From Amycolatopsis thermoflava N1165 (GTDB lineage: Bacteria; Actinomycetota; Actinomycetes; Mycobacteriales; Pseudonocardiaceae): a DNA stretch of 64,000 nt. The translations under genes were made by a program, and so were the position numbers. A model generated the notes under the pieces. It did not search any database. It worked only from the letters and a program-made list of their open reading frames with translations, and had not been told where the DNA came from. Of the stretch, positions 42,667-51,405 are shown in pieces. Within the stretch, counting starts at the first letter, position 1, and the number at the start of each line of letters is the position of its first letter. The stretch is from contig NZ_KI421511.1 of NCBI RefSeq assembly GCF_000473265.1, forward strand, positions 5,238,785-5,302,784, in the 5' to 3' direction.

Positions 42667-43854
42667 GTGAGCCAGCCAGGGGTTCTGCTCGATCGCGACG
42701 GCACGATCATCGTCGACAGCGGGTATGTCGGCTCCGTCGACCGGGTCGAGTTCATCGACGGGTCCATCGCGGCGATCGCCGCGCTCAACCGGGCCGGCGT
42801 CCCGGTCGCCGTGGTGACCAACCAGGCCGGCGTCGCCCGCGGGTACTACGGCATCGCCGACGTGGAGCAGGTCCACAAGCACATGATCGCCGAGATGGCG
42901 CGGCACGGCGCGCACGTCGACCTGTGGCTGTTCTGCCCCTACCACCCGGACGGCATCGTGGAGGCGTTCGCCCGGCGCAGCGCCGACCGCAAGCCGGGGC
43001 CGGGCATGGCGCTGGCCGCCGCGGAAGCGCTCGACCTGGACCTGTCCGCGTCCTGGGTGGTCGGGGACAGCCCGGCCGACGTCGGGCTCGCGCGAGCCGT
43101 CGGCGCGAAACCGCTGCACGTCGGGCCGCCCGGCTCGGCCGTGATGGGCGTGGACACGTTCCCCGACCTCGCCGCCGCCGTGCGGTTCATCCTCGGCGGC
43201 GACACCGCACCGGCGCCGGAGCAGCAGAAGGCGCCCAAGTTCCCGGCCGCGAAGTTCCACCGGGCCGACTCCTACGGCGGCGCCTACGTCGCCGAACTGG
43301 CGCGGGCCTTCGCCACCGTGGACCTGGAGCAGGTCAGCCGCGCGGCGAAGATCCTGAACGCCGCCTACGACCGCGATGCGGCCGTGTTCGCCTGCGGCAA
43401 CGGCGGATCCGCGTCGATCGCCAACCACCTGCAGTGCGACCACGTGAAGGGCGTGCGCAACGGCACCGGCGTCACCACGCGCGTGCAGAGCCTGAGCACC
43501 AACGTGGAGCTGTTCAGCGCGATCGCCAACGATCTCGGCTACGAGCACGTCTTCGAGTACCAGCTGCAGTCCCAGGCGCGGCCGGGCGACGTGCTGATCG
43601 TCATCTCGTCCTCGGGCCGCTCGCCGAACATCGTGCGGGCACTGGACTGGGCGGCGGCGCACGAAATGCCGACGATCGCGCTCACCGGTTTCGCGGGCGG
43701 GCCGGCCCGCCGCCGGGCCGAGGTCTCCATCCACGTCGACTCCGCCAACTACGGCGTCGTCGAAGACGCCCACCAGGCGTGCATGCACCTGCTGGCCCAG
43801 TACGTCCGACAGTCGAGGATGACCCCAGATGCCGTTGTCTCGCAGACATTCTGA
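42667..43854 (+). CDS. GmhB-GmhA fusion: heptose bisphosphate phosphatase plus sedoheptulose-7-phosphate isomerase
   Basis: 395 residues, GTG 42667 with GAGAGG. Residues 1-175 are a HAD phosphatase of the GmhB/HisB-N type (LLDRDGTIIVDSGYV with the DxD pair, VVTNQAGVARG, KPGPGMALAAAE, VVGDSPADVGLA). It has the cysteine/His loop WLFCPYHP in place of the full zinc-binding set. Residues 200-395 are a SIS domain (VFACGNGGSASIANHLQCDH, DVLIVISSSGRSPNIVRA, HQACMHLLAQYV) of GmhA type. Together they catalyse steps one and three of heptose nucleotide synthesis. Followed directly by a glycosyltransferase and then by HddC- and HddA-like genes. Confidence 0.88.
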   Translation: MSQPGVLLDRDGTIIVDSGYVGSVDRVEFIDGSIAAIAALNRAGVPVAVVTNQAGVARGYYGIADVEQVHKHMIAEMARHGAHVDLWLFCPYHPDGIVEAFARRSADRKPGPGMALAAAEALDLDLSASWVVGDSPADVGLARAVGAKPLHVGPPGSAVMGVDTFPDLAAAVRFILGGDTAPAPEQQKAPKFPAAKFHRADSYGGAYVAELARAFATVDLEQVSRAAKILNAAYDRDAAVFACGNGGSASIANHLQCDHVKGVRNGTGVTTRVQSLSTNVELFSAIANDLGYEHVFEYQLQSQARPGDVLIVISSSGRSPNIVRALDWAAAHEMPTIALTGFAGGPARRRAEVSIHVDSANYGVVEDAHQACMHLLAQYVRQSRMTPDAVVSQTF

Positions 43855-44989
43855 CCGCATGCGCGTCGCGATCAACCTGCTCACCGACGACCCGTTCAAC
43901 CCGTCGGGCGCACACTGGTTCTGGACCCGCGTCATCCCCGAGATGACCCGGCTGCTCCGCGACGGCGAGTCGTTCCACCTGATGGTGAGCCCGAAGTCGC
44001 GGCCGACACACGACTACGGCCGCAGCGTCGGTTACATCACCTACCCGTGGTCCAACGAGAAGCGCAACCTGCGCACGCTGTCGGAGCACCTGTACTCGCC
44101 GCTACGGCTGCCGCTGAGCGGGATCGACGTGCTGAACACGCTGATGGCGCCGATCGTGAAGTCGGCGCCGAAACTCGTGGTGCACATCAAGACACTGCAC
44201 GCGTACACGACACCGCACGCGATCTCACCGCCCGCGCGGCTGTACCGCCAGCTGAGCTACCCGCGCACCGCGCGGCTGGCCGACGCGATCATCCTCAACT
44301 CACGCAGCCTGGTGGACGAGGTGCAGCAGTACCTGAAGGTGGATCCGGCGAAGATCCGGCTCATCCCGGAGGCGGTGGACCACGAGCTGTTCAACCCCGG
44401 CGACCGGGACGAGGCGTTCGCGCACGTCGCGAAGCGGTACGGGGTGCGCGAGAACTTCGTGTTGTTCGTGTCGTCGCTGTGGCCGTACAAGAACTGCGAA
44501 GGCCTGATCCGGGCGTTCGCCGCGGCGAAGTCCGACCTCGGCGGCAGGCAGCTGGTCGTCGTCGGACCCGGCCGGGACGTCGAGTACGTCGGCGAGCTCA
44601 AGGCGCTGGCCGCGCGGCTCGGCGTTGCGGACGACATCGTGTGGGTGGGCGGGGTGCCGCTGGAGGAGACGGTGCACTTCTACCGCGCCGCGGACGTGTT
44701 CGTGTACCCGTCGCACAACGAGACGTTCGGCCTGCCGATCCTGGAGGCCATGGCCTCGGCGTGCCCGGTGGTCACCTCGAACGTCACGGCGATGCCGGAG
44801 ACCGCGGGCGGGGCGGCGCTGCTGGCCGACCCGAAGGACGCCGACTCGATCGCCGACCAGATCGTCAAGGCCTGCGGCCCGGAGGGCGAGCGGCTGCGCG
44901 CCCGCGGACCGGAACGCGCGGGCGAGTTCACCTGGGCGGCCACCGCCGCGCGGACGCTCGACGTGTACCGGGAGGTGCACGCTCGATGA
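43829..44989 (+). CDS. GT4-family glycosyltransferase
   Basis: 386 residues from ATG 43829 (AGGA at nine bases; MRVAINLL at 43859 is an alternative start). GT-B fold with AIILNSRSLVDEVQQYL, IRLIPEAVDHELFNPGD, FVLFVSSLWPYKNCEGLIRA and the donor motif ETFGLPILEAMASACPVVTS (E-x7-E). It overlaps the GmhB-GmhA gene by 26 bp. By context it may transfer the heptose made by the surrounding genes, but specificity is inferred. Confidence 0.9.
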   Translation: MPLSRRHSDRMRVAINLLTDDPFNPSGAHWFWTRVIPEMTRLLRDGESFHLMVSPKSRPTHDYGRSVGYITYPWSNEKRNLRTLSEHLYSPLRLPLSGIDVLNTLMAPIVKSAPKLVVHIKTLHAYTTPHAISPPARLYRQLSYPRTARLADAIILNSRSLVDEVQQYLKVDPAKIRLIPEAVDHELFNPGDRDEAFAHVAKRYGVRENFVLFVSSLWPYKNCEGLIRAFAAAKSDLGGRQLVVVGPGRDVEYVGELKALAARLGVADDIVWVGGVPLEETVHFYRAADVFVYPSHNETFGLPILEAMASACPVVTSNVTAMPETAGGAALLADPKDADSIADQIVKACGPEGERLRARGPERAGEFTWAATAARTLDVYREVHAR

Positions 44990-46098
44990 GGGTCCTGGTC
45001 ACCGGCGGCGCCGGCTTCATCGGCTCGCACACCTGCGACCGGCTCGTCGAACTGGGGCACGAGGTGGTCGTGCTGGACGTGCTGGCCGCGCCGGTGCACC
45101 GCGACGGCAGGCCGAACCACCTCACGCCCGGCGTGGAGTTCTACGAGGGCGACGTGCGCAACCGCGACCTGATGCGCAACCTGCTGCGCCGCGTGGACGC
45201 GGTCTACCACTTCGCCGCCTACCAGGACTACCTGCCGGACTTCGCGAAGTTCACCGACGTCAACGTCACCTCGACCGCGATGATCTACGAGATCGCGGTC
45301 GCCGAGAAGCTCGACCTGCAGCGGATCGTCGTGGCGTCCTCGCAGGCGGCGATGGGCGAAGGGCTGTACCGGTGCGCGGTGCACGGCGAGCAGACCCCGG
45401 ACATGCGCCCGGAGTCCGCGCTGCGGGCCGGGCGCTGGGACATCGGCTGCGCGGTGTGCGGCGAGCCGATCGAGGTGCTGCCGACGCCGGAGCGCATCGC
45501 CAACCCGCAGAACGCCTACGGCATGTCCAAGCACGGCGAGGAGGTCGTGGCGGTCAACCTCGGGCGCCGCTACGGCATCCCGACCGTCGCCCTGCGCTAC
45601 AGCATCGTGCAGGGCCCGCGGCAGTCGGTCTACAACGCCTACTCCGGCGCGTGCCGCATCTTCAACCTGCACTACCTGCTGGGCGGCGCGCCGACGCTGT
45701 ACGAGGACGGGCAGAACATCCGCGACTACGTCAACATCCACGACGTCGTCGACGCGAACGTGCTGGTGCTCGCCGACGACCGCGCGGCGGGGCGGGTGTT
45801 CAACGTCGGCGGCGGGACCGGGTACACCACCCAGGAGTTCGCCGAGGTGGTGCGCCGGCAGTACGGATCGGACCGGCCGGGCCGGATCAGCGGCGAGTAC
45901 CGCTTCGGCGACACCCGGCACATCCTCTCCGACGTCGACGCGCTCAAGCAGCTGGGCTGGTCCCCGAAGCGGACCCCGGCGGACTCGGTCGCCGAGTACG
46001 CCGCGTGGTTGCGGGACATGCCGGGCCTGGAGGAAATCCTCGCCGAGGCCGACGCGAAGATGCGCTCGCTCGGCGTGGTGCGCAAGGCGGGGTCGTGA
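44986..46098 (+). CDS. NAD-dependent nucleotide-sugar epimerase/dehydratase (extended SDR) with cysteine-rich insert
   Basis: 370 residues. The Rossmann start is MRVLVTGGAGFIGSHTCDRL. Catalytic residues appear in VASSQAAMGEG and YGMSKHGEE (Tyr-x3-Lys), with FNVGGGTGYTTQEFAEV later. Between them lies an unusual insert with YRCAVHGEQ and CAVCGEPIEVLPTPE, a possible zinc knuckle similar to that seen in some dTDP-L-rhamnose 4-epimerase-like proteins. Substrate could be a GDP-heptose or a dTDP-sugar (RmlA is encoded at 23691). ATGA overlap with the glycosyltransferase and GTGA overlap with the next gene. Confidence 0.85.
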   Translation: MRVLVTGGAGFIGSHTCDRLVELGHEVVVLDVLAAPVHRDGRPNHLTPGVEFYEGDVRNRDLMRNLLRRVDAVYHFAAYQDYLPDFAKFTDVNVTSTAMIYEIAVAEKLDLQRIVVASSQAAMGEGLYRCAVHGEQTPDMRPESALRAGRWDIGCAVCGEPIEVLPTPERIANPQNAYGMSKHGEEVVAVNLGRRYGIPTVALRYSIVQGPRQSVYNAYSGACRIFNLHYLLGGAPTLYEDGQNIRDYVNIHDVVDANVLVLADDRAAGRVFNVGGGTGYTTQEFAEVVRRQYGSDRPGRISGEYRFGDTRHILSDVDALKQLGWSPKRTPADSVAEYAAWLRDMPGLEEILAEADAKMRSLGVVRKAGS

Positions 46099-46793
46099 AG
46101 GCGTTCCTGCTCGCGGCCGGGCTGGGGACGCGGTTGCGGCCCCTGACCGACCACACGCCCAAGTGCCTCGTCGAGATCGGCGGGCGGCCGATGCTGGACA
46201 TCTGGCTGGACGCGCTCGAAGCGGCTGGGGTGGACGAGGTGCTGGTCAACCTGCACCACCTCGCGCCGCTGGTGTGGGCGCACCTGGCCGAGCGGCGGGG
46301 CGGCCCGCTCGTGTGCACCGCCGAGGAGCCGGAACTGCTCGGCAGCGCGGGCACCCTGTCGGCGAACCGGGACTTCGTCGCGGGCGAGGAGATGTTCCTG
46401 GCGCTCAACGCCGACAACCTGACCGACTTCGACCTCCGGGTGCTGATCGAGGCGCACCGCGCGGGCGGTGCGATCGCGACGTTGTCGGTGTTCCGGGCGC
46501 CCGATCCGACCCAGTGCGGGATCCTCACGGTTGCCGACGGTCTGGTGACGGGGTTCGTGGAAAAGCCAGTCGACCCGCCGGGCGACCTGGCCAACGCGGG
46601 GATGTACGCGTTCTCCCCCGCCGTGCTCGACCTGATCGGCCCGCCGCCCCGGGACATCGGCTACGACCTGCTGCCCGCGCTCGTCGGGCACGCCCGCGCG
46701 GTCTCCGTGGGCGACTCCTGGTTCCTCGACATCGGCACCCCCGCGGCCCTGGCCAGGGCGCGCGAAGTCTGGCAAGGCAGGCGAGCATCGTGA
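46095..46793 (+). CDS. Sugar-phosphate nucleotidyltransferase (HddC-like heptose-1-phosphate guanylyltransferase)
   Basis: 232 residues from GTG 46095 (GTGA overlap). Signature AFLLAAGLGTRLRPLTDHTP with KCLVEIGGRPM, metal-binding MFLALNADNLTDFDL, and GFVEKPVDPPGDLANAGMYA. The short length without a hexapeptide tail fits HddC/MurU-like transferases rather than GlmU or ManC. Between the GmhB-GmhA fusion and an HddA-like kinase it most likely makes GDP-D-glycero-alpha-D-manno-heptose; this is inferred from context. Confidence 0.85.
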   Translation: MKAFLLAAGLGTRLRPLTDHTPKCLVEIGGRPMLDIWLDALEAAGVDEVLVNLHHLAPLVWAHLAERRGGPLVCTAEEPELLGSAGTLSANRDFVAGEEMFLALNADNLTDFDLRVLIEAHRAGGAIATLSVFRAPDPTQCGILTVADGLVTGFVEKPVDPPGDLANAGMYAFSPAVLDLIGPPPRDIGYDLLPALVGHARAVSVGDSWFLDIGTPAALARAREVWQGRRAS

Positions 46794-47779
46794 TCATCAC
46801 CCAGACCCCGCTGCGCATCGGGCTCGTCGGTGGCGGGACCGATCTGCCCAGCTACTACCGCGAACACGGCGGCCGGGTGCTCAACGCGGCCATCGACAAG
46901 TACGTCTACGTCGTGGTCAAGCAGCGCTTCGACGACGAGATCTACGTCAACTACTCGCGCAAGGAGATCGTTTCCCGCGTCGAGGACCTCGAGCACGAGC
47001 TGGTGCGCGAGGCCATGCACATGACCGGGGTGCGCAGCGGCGTGGAGATCACCACGCTCGCCGACATCCCGTCGGCCGGGTCCGGGCTCGGGTCGTCGTC
47101 CTCGGTGACGGTGGGCCTGCTGCACGCGTTGTTCGCCTACCAGGGCAGGCAGGTGACGGCCGAGGAGCTGGCCGAGCGGGCGTGCGCGATCGAGATCGAC
47201 CGGTGCCGCAAGCCGATCGGGAAGCAGGACCAGTACGCGGCCGCCTTCGGCGGGTTGTGCGACCTGCAGTTCGGGCCGGGCGACGCGGTCGGGGTCGAGC
47301 AGATCGACCTGCCGCGCGCGGACTGGCGGAAGCTGCAGGACGAGCTGATGTTGTTCTTCACCGGCATCACCCGCAGCGCCGACAAGATCCTCGGCGAGCA
47401 GAACGCGAACGTCGGGAACAAGCTCGCCCAGCTGGGGCAGCTGCGCGACCTCGCGGGAGAGGCGGCGGACGGCCTGCGCGGCGGCGAGCTGTCCGCGCTG
47501 GGCACCGCGCTGCGCAAGAGCTGGGAGGCCAAGCGCTCGCTCGCGTCCGGGGTGTCCAACCAGCAGATCGACGAGGCCGTCGACGCGGCGCTGTCGGCGG
47601 GCGCGACCGGGGCGAAGGTGACCGGCGCGGGCGGCGGCGGGTTCCTGCTGGTCAGCTGCCCGCTGGAGCACCAGCAGGCGGTGCGCGCCCGGCTCGCCAC
47701 GATGACGGAACTACCGATCAAACTGGAGCGGCTGGGGTCCCGGATCATCTTCAACGTGCACCGCGACATCTGGAGCTGA
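46790..47779 (+). CDS. GHMP kinase, HddA-like (D-glycero-alpha-D-manno-heptose-7-phosphate kinase)
   Basis: 329 residues from GTG 46790 (GTGA overlap). The N-terminus TPLRIGLVGGGTDLPSYYRE is characteristic of HddA and related heptose kinases. The ATP-binding motif is IPSAGSGLGSSSSVTVGLLH, and the third GHMP motif is KVTGAGGGGFLLVSCP. It would phosphorylate heptose-7-phosphate at C1. With GmhA, GmhB and the nucleotidyltransferase next door, all four catalytic steps to an activated heptose are covered. The 3' end overlaps the convergent mannosyltransferase-like gene by 29 bp. Confidence 0.9.
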   Translation: MIITQTPLRIGLVGGGTDLPSYYREHGGRVLNAAIDKYVYVVVKQRFDDEIYVNYSRKEIVSRVEDLEHELVREAMHMTGVRSGVEITTLADIPSAGSGLGSSSSVTVGLLHALFAYQGRQVTAEELAERACAIEIDRCRKPIGKQDQYAAAFGGLCDLQFGPGDAVGVEQIDLPRADWRKLQDELMLFFTGITRSADKILGEQNANVGNKLAQLGQLRDLAGEAADGLRGGELSALGTALRKSWEAKRSLASGVSNQQIDEAVDAALSAGATGAKVTGAGGGGFLLVSCPLEHQQAVRARLATMTELPIKLERLGSRIIFNVHRDIWS

Positions 47780-49001
47780 CCAGCGCCGCGGCAAGACCGA
47801 CAGCGACGAGCAGCAGATCGACGGCGTCCGCGAGCCGCACGTCGAAACCGGGGATCAGCTTCGTCGAAACAGTGTGCAGGTGCAGCACGACGAGGGTGAG
47901 CGCGCCCACCGCGACGCGGTCCGCCGTGCGGGTCAGCTCACCGCGCACCGCCATGCCGATGCCCAGCGCAACCGGCACGAAGAGCACCAGCAGGTCATAC
48001 GGCGCGTGGTAGAAGCCGACGAGCATCGCCGTCGTGATCCCCGCGGCCACCGTCAACGGCCGCCTGGTGGCGCGCACCACGAACACGACGGCCACGACCG
48101 CCAGCAGCGGAACCGCGATCTGCAACCACGCGGGCGGCTCGGTCAGACCCCAGCGCGCGAGCTGCCCGAGCAGGTCGAAGCGCCGCTGGACGGGGTTGCT
48201 CAACCCGGTCGGCGCCACATCGGAACTCAGCACCGCGAGGTCACGCAGAACCGACCGCACGAAGCCGGCGGGACCGCCGGCGGCGATGGTGCACGCGACC
48301 ACCACCGGCACCGACGCCACAGCCAGCCACAGCACGCCGCGCCAGGCCGATCGCAGCCGCCCGCCGACGGCCGCGGCCAGGGCGAACACGCCGAACTGCA
48401 CCTTGATCAGGACCAGCGCGACACCCCAGCCGGCCCCGGGCTTCGCGGTGGCCAGTGAGCGGAGGATCAGCACCGCGCCGAGCACGCCGAGCAGGCTGCC
48501 CAGTTGCACGGAAATCGCGCCGCGACCGGGATACCAGATGTTGCACCAGAGCAGGCCGAGCGGAACCGCGAAATCGGCCAAGTGCGGCATCGACCATTTC
48601 GCCAGAATCCGCAACATCACAACAGCGACACCGATCGAAAGGACTTGGAAAAGGGCGACCGAAAAAAGGTAAGGGAGTGGCGCGAGTGGAACCGCGAGGG
48701 TCAGCCAGGCCGGCGTGTAGAGCGACATCGGCAGCGCCCACGGGTACGTCGCGAGGTAGGTGTCGGGATCGTACGGGTTCCCGCCGCTGAGCAGGTCACG
48801 GCCAGGAGTCCAGACCGTGTCCCGGAAGTCGAGGAAGTACCCCTCCGCGCCCCGGAAGGACTCCCCGGGCCGGATCGGCTGCGCGAACATCACCGACAAC
48901 CGGACCGCGATGGCGGCGGCCACGAAAGCCCACAACACGACGATCCAGCGTCGGGCCGTCGTTTTCCCAGCGGATTTACCCAGACGAACAGCGACAGCCA
49001 T
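47751..49001 (-). CDS. GT87-family (DUF2029) polyprenol-dependent glycosyltransferase-like membrane protein
   Basis: 416 residues from ATG 49001 (AAGGGG site). About ten membrane helices. The first extracytoplasmic loop carries the acidic motif FLDFRDTVWTPGRDLLSGGN with PYDPDTYLATYPWALPMSL, as in GT-C enzymes of the PimE/GT87 group that use polyprenyl-phosphate sugars. Later TGLSNPVQRRFDLLGQL and FYHAPYDLLVLFVPV match the family. It probably adds a mannose-like sugar to a lipid or polymer on the outer side of the membrane. Transcribed against the polysaccharide genes. Confidence 0.8.
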   Translation of the reverse strand: MAVAVRLGKSAGKTTARRWIVVLWAFVAAAIAVRLSVMFAQPIRPGESFRGAEGYFLDFRDTVWTPGRDLLSGGNPYDPDTYLATYPWALPMSLYTPAWLTLAVPLAPLPYLFSVALFQVLSIGVAVVMLRILAKWSMPHLADFAVPLGLLWCNIWYPGRGAISVQLGSLLGVLGAVLILRSLATAKPGAGWGVALVLIKVQFGVFALAAAVGGRLRSAWRGVLWLAVASVPVVVACTIAAGGPAGFVRSVLRDLAVLSSDVAPTGLSNPVQRRFDLLGQLARWGLTEPPAWLQIAVPLLAVVAVVFVVRATRRPLTVAAGITTAMLVGFYHAPYDLLVLFVPVALGIGMAVRGELTRTADRVAVGALTLVVLHLHTVSTKLIPGFDVRLADAVDLLLVAVGLAAALVSSRCRGAR

Positions 49002-49140
49002 GATTACCCCTTCCACATTCCCCGGCGGACAAGTCGGAAGGTCGTTGAACCACGTTACGACAATGGCGTGTGATGCATTCGGCTCACCATTTCCGCCTGC
49101 CGGGTGGAAACAATCCGTCGCTTGGCGGCGACTTCCCCAC

Positions 49141-49803
49141 GTGGAGCAGACGAACGTCCCGCGGCCCGCCGTCCCGCCCGCGCTGCGGGCCCCGCTGGCG
49201 GCTGCCGCCGTTGTCGCGGGGGTGGTGGCGGTCGCGCTCGGCGTGCTGTTCACCGGTGACGGCGCCGGCTCCACGCTCGACCAGCGCGCGTACGAGGCGT
49301 TGCGGGACAGCGTGCGCGAGCCGTCGTTGTCGTTCGACATCTCGTGGGCCGTCGGGACCGCGGGGGATCCGGCGTGGGCCGCCGGGCTGGTCGTGGTCGT
49401 CGCCGCGATCTGCTTCGCCACGCGCCGCCGTCGCCTCGCGCTGCTCGCCGTCGCCGGGCCCGCCGCGACCGGCGTGCTCACCACCGTGGTGAAACCCGTC
49501 GTGGACCGGACCATCAACGGCGACCACCTGTCCTACCCCAGCGGGCACACCGCACTGATCACGTCGCTCGGGATGGTCGTCGGGCTGCTGCTCGTGGACC
49601 GGTTCCGGCTCGGTCGCGCGGGGCTGCCGCTGGTGTTCGGCCTCGCGGTGCTGTGCGGCGCGGCGATGTCGTGGTCGCAGACCGCGTCCCGGGTCCACTA
49701 CCTCACCGACACGATCGGCGGGTTCTGCACGTCCCTGGCCGTGGTGGTCGCCGCCGCGCTGGCGATCGATCGAGTAGCCGATCGTGTGAACGCTGGAGGG
49801 TAA
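49141..49803 (+). CDS. PAP2-family phosphatase (copy 1)
   Basis: 220 residues from GTG 49141; an in-frame ATG at 49063 is an alternative, and neither has a strong ribosome-binding site. Five or six membrane helices. The three phosphatase motifs are KPVVDRTINGDHLSYP, PSGHTALITSL and ASRVHYLTDTIGG, with Arg and His intact. Such enzymes dephosphorylate undecaprenyl pyrophosphate or phosphatidic acid; recycling of the polyprenyl carrier would suit the surrounding polysaccharide genes. A paralogue with a changed third motif is at 60694-61362. Confidence 0.85.
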   Translation: MEQTNVPRPAVPPALRAPLAAAAVVAGVVAVALGVLFTGDGAGSTLDQRAYEALRDSVREPSLSFDISWAVGTAGDPAWAAGLVVVVAAICFATRRRRLALLAVAGPAATGVLTTVVKPVVDRTINGDHLSYPSGHTALITSLGMVVGLLLVDRFRLGRAGLPLVFGLAVLCGAAMSWSQTASRVHYLTDTIGGFCTSLAVVVAAALAIDRVADRVNAGG

Positions 49804-49861
49804 CGGCGCTTTTCGCCCCGACGACTTCCGTAGACGAACACCTTGACGGACGGGGGCGGGG

Positions 49862-51394
49862 ATGACCACGAGGAGCCGGGCGTTCCCGCTCGCGCTCGGG
49901 GCCGCCGGCGTCCTCGCACTCGCCGGCGTCGTCGCGGCCGTCGCGCCCGATCCCGGCCCGCCGGCCGTGGTTCCGACCGCGCAGGGCGCCCCCGCCGCTC
50001 CCCCCGCACCGCCGGCCGCCGTCTGCGGCAGCCCGGCGCTGACCGGGCCTGCTTCGCCGCCGCCCGGCGCGGTGGTCGTCCCGGCGGGCAGCAACGCAGG
50101 CTTCGACTTCAGCACCCCGGGCGCGACGTACTGGTTCGCGCCCGGGGTACACACGCTCGCGCCCGGCGAGTACTCGCAGATCAGCCCCGGCGCGGGCGCG
50201 ACGCTGCTCGGCGGGCCCGGCGCGGTGCTGGACGGCAACCGCGACAACCGGTACGCCATCACCGGCCGCGCCACCGGCGTCACGATCCGGCACCTGACGA
50301 TCCGCAACTTCGCCGCGCCCCGCGACGAGGGCGTGGTGAACCACGACTCCGGCGACGGCTGGACCGTCGAGCACAACACCCTGACCCGCAACCGCGGCGC
50401 GGCGCTGATGGCGGGCGCGCGCAACCGCATCGCCGGGAACTGCCTGGCGGACAACGGCCAGTACGGCCTGAACGCCTACCAGTCCGGCAACCGCATCACC
50501 GGTCTCGTCGTCGAGGGCAACGAGTTCACCGGCAACAACACCGAGGACTGGGAGACGCAGCTGCCCGGCTGCGGCTGCACCGGCGCGATGAAGTTCTGGG
50601 CGGTCAACGGCGCCGACGTGCGGAACAACTGGATCCACGGCAACCGCGGCACCGCGGTGTGGGCCGACACGAACAACAACGACTTCCTCATCGAGGGCAA
50701 CCTCATCGAGGACAACGACGGCACTGGCATCTTCTACGAGATCTCGTACAACGCGGTGATCCGCGGCAACACGTTGCGGGACAACGCGTGGCGCACCGGC
50801 CGCGAGTTCGCCGATGAGCGCGACCCGTTCCCGACCGGCGCGATCTACCTGTCCGAGGCCGACGGCGACGCGCGGATCCCGGCCCGCACCGCGAAGATCG
50901 AGGTCACCGGGAACCTGCTGGAGAACAACTGGGGCGGCGTCGTGGCCTGGGCCAACGCGGACCGGTTCTGCAACTCGTCCGCGTCGACCACCTCCGACTG
51001 CACGCTGATCGTCGGCCCGGAGAACACCTCGGCCTGCTCGCCGCCCGCGATCACCCGCGAACCGCTCTACACCGACTGCCGGTGGTGGACCTCGGAGCTG
51101 GAGATCCACGGCAACACCTTCCGGTTCGACCCGGCCGCGGTCGACGGCGGCTGCCCGGTCGAGTTCTGCGGGCGGATGGCGCTGCTGTCCAACTACGGCA
51201 GCTCGCCGGAGTGGTCGCCGTACCAGGGCGACGTGATCCAGCGGCACATCGTGTTCGCGGCGGGCAACCGCTGGCACGACAACACCTACACCGGGCCGTG
51301 GCGGTTCACGGTCCCGGACATGAGCACGACGGTGCCGGTCCCGCAGTGGACCGGGGCGCCGTACCACCAGGACGCAGGCAGCACGTTCGGATGA
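49862..51394 (+). CDS. Secreted right-handed beta-helix protein (copy 2)
   Basis: 510 residues. N-terminal signal/anchor (RAFPLALGAAGVLALAGVVA) then a Pro/Ala linker and a parallel beta-helix, e.g. GVTIRHLTIRNFAAPRDEG, NNWIHGNRGTAVWADTNNN and YNAVIRGNTLRDNAWRTG. It aligns along its whole length with the protein at 39877-41376, sharing CGCTGAMKFW, MALLSNYGSSP and WSPYQGDV. Unlike that copy it lacks a lipobox cysteine. A probable extracytoplasmic polysaccharide-modifying enzyme (lyase or C5-epimerase-like), not assigned further. Confidence 0.85.
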   Translation: MTTRSRAFPLALGAAGVLALAGVVAAVAPDPGPPAVVPTAQGAPAAPPAPPAAVCGSPALTGPASPPPGAVVVPAGSNAGFDFSTPGATYWFAPGVHTLAPGEYSQISPGAGATLLGGPGAVLDGNRDNRYAITGRATGVTIRHLTIRNFAAPRDEGVVNHDSGDGWTVEHNTLTRNRGAALMAGARNRIAGNCLADNGQYGLNAYQSGNRITGLVVEGNEFTGNNTEDWETQLPGCGCTGAMKFWAVNGADVRNNWIHGNRGTAVWADTNNNDFLIEGNLIEDNDGTGIFYEISYNAVIRGNTLRDNAWRTGREFADERDPFPTGAIYLSEADGDARIPARTAKIEVTGNLLENNWGGVVAWANADRFCNSSASTTSDCTLIVGPENTSACSPPAITREPLYTDCRWWTSELEIHGNTFRFDPAAVDGGCPVEFCGRMALLSNYGSSPEWSPYQGDVIQRHIVFAAGNRWHDNTYTGPWRFTVPDMSTTVPVPQWTGAPYHQDAGSTFG

Positions 51395-51405
51395 GCGGAG
51401 GGCCA

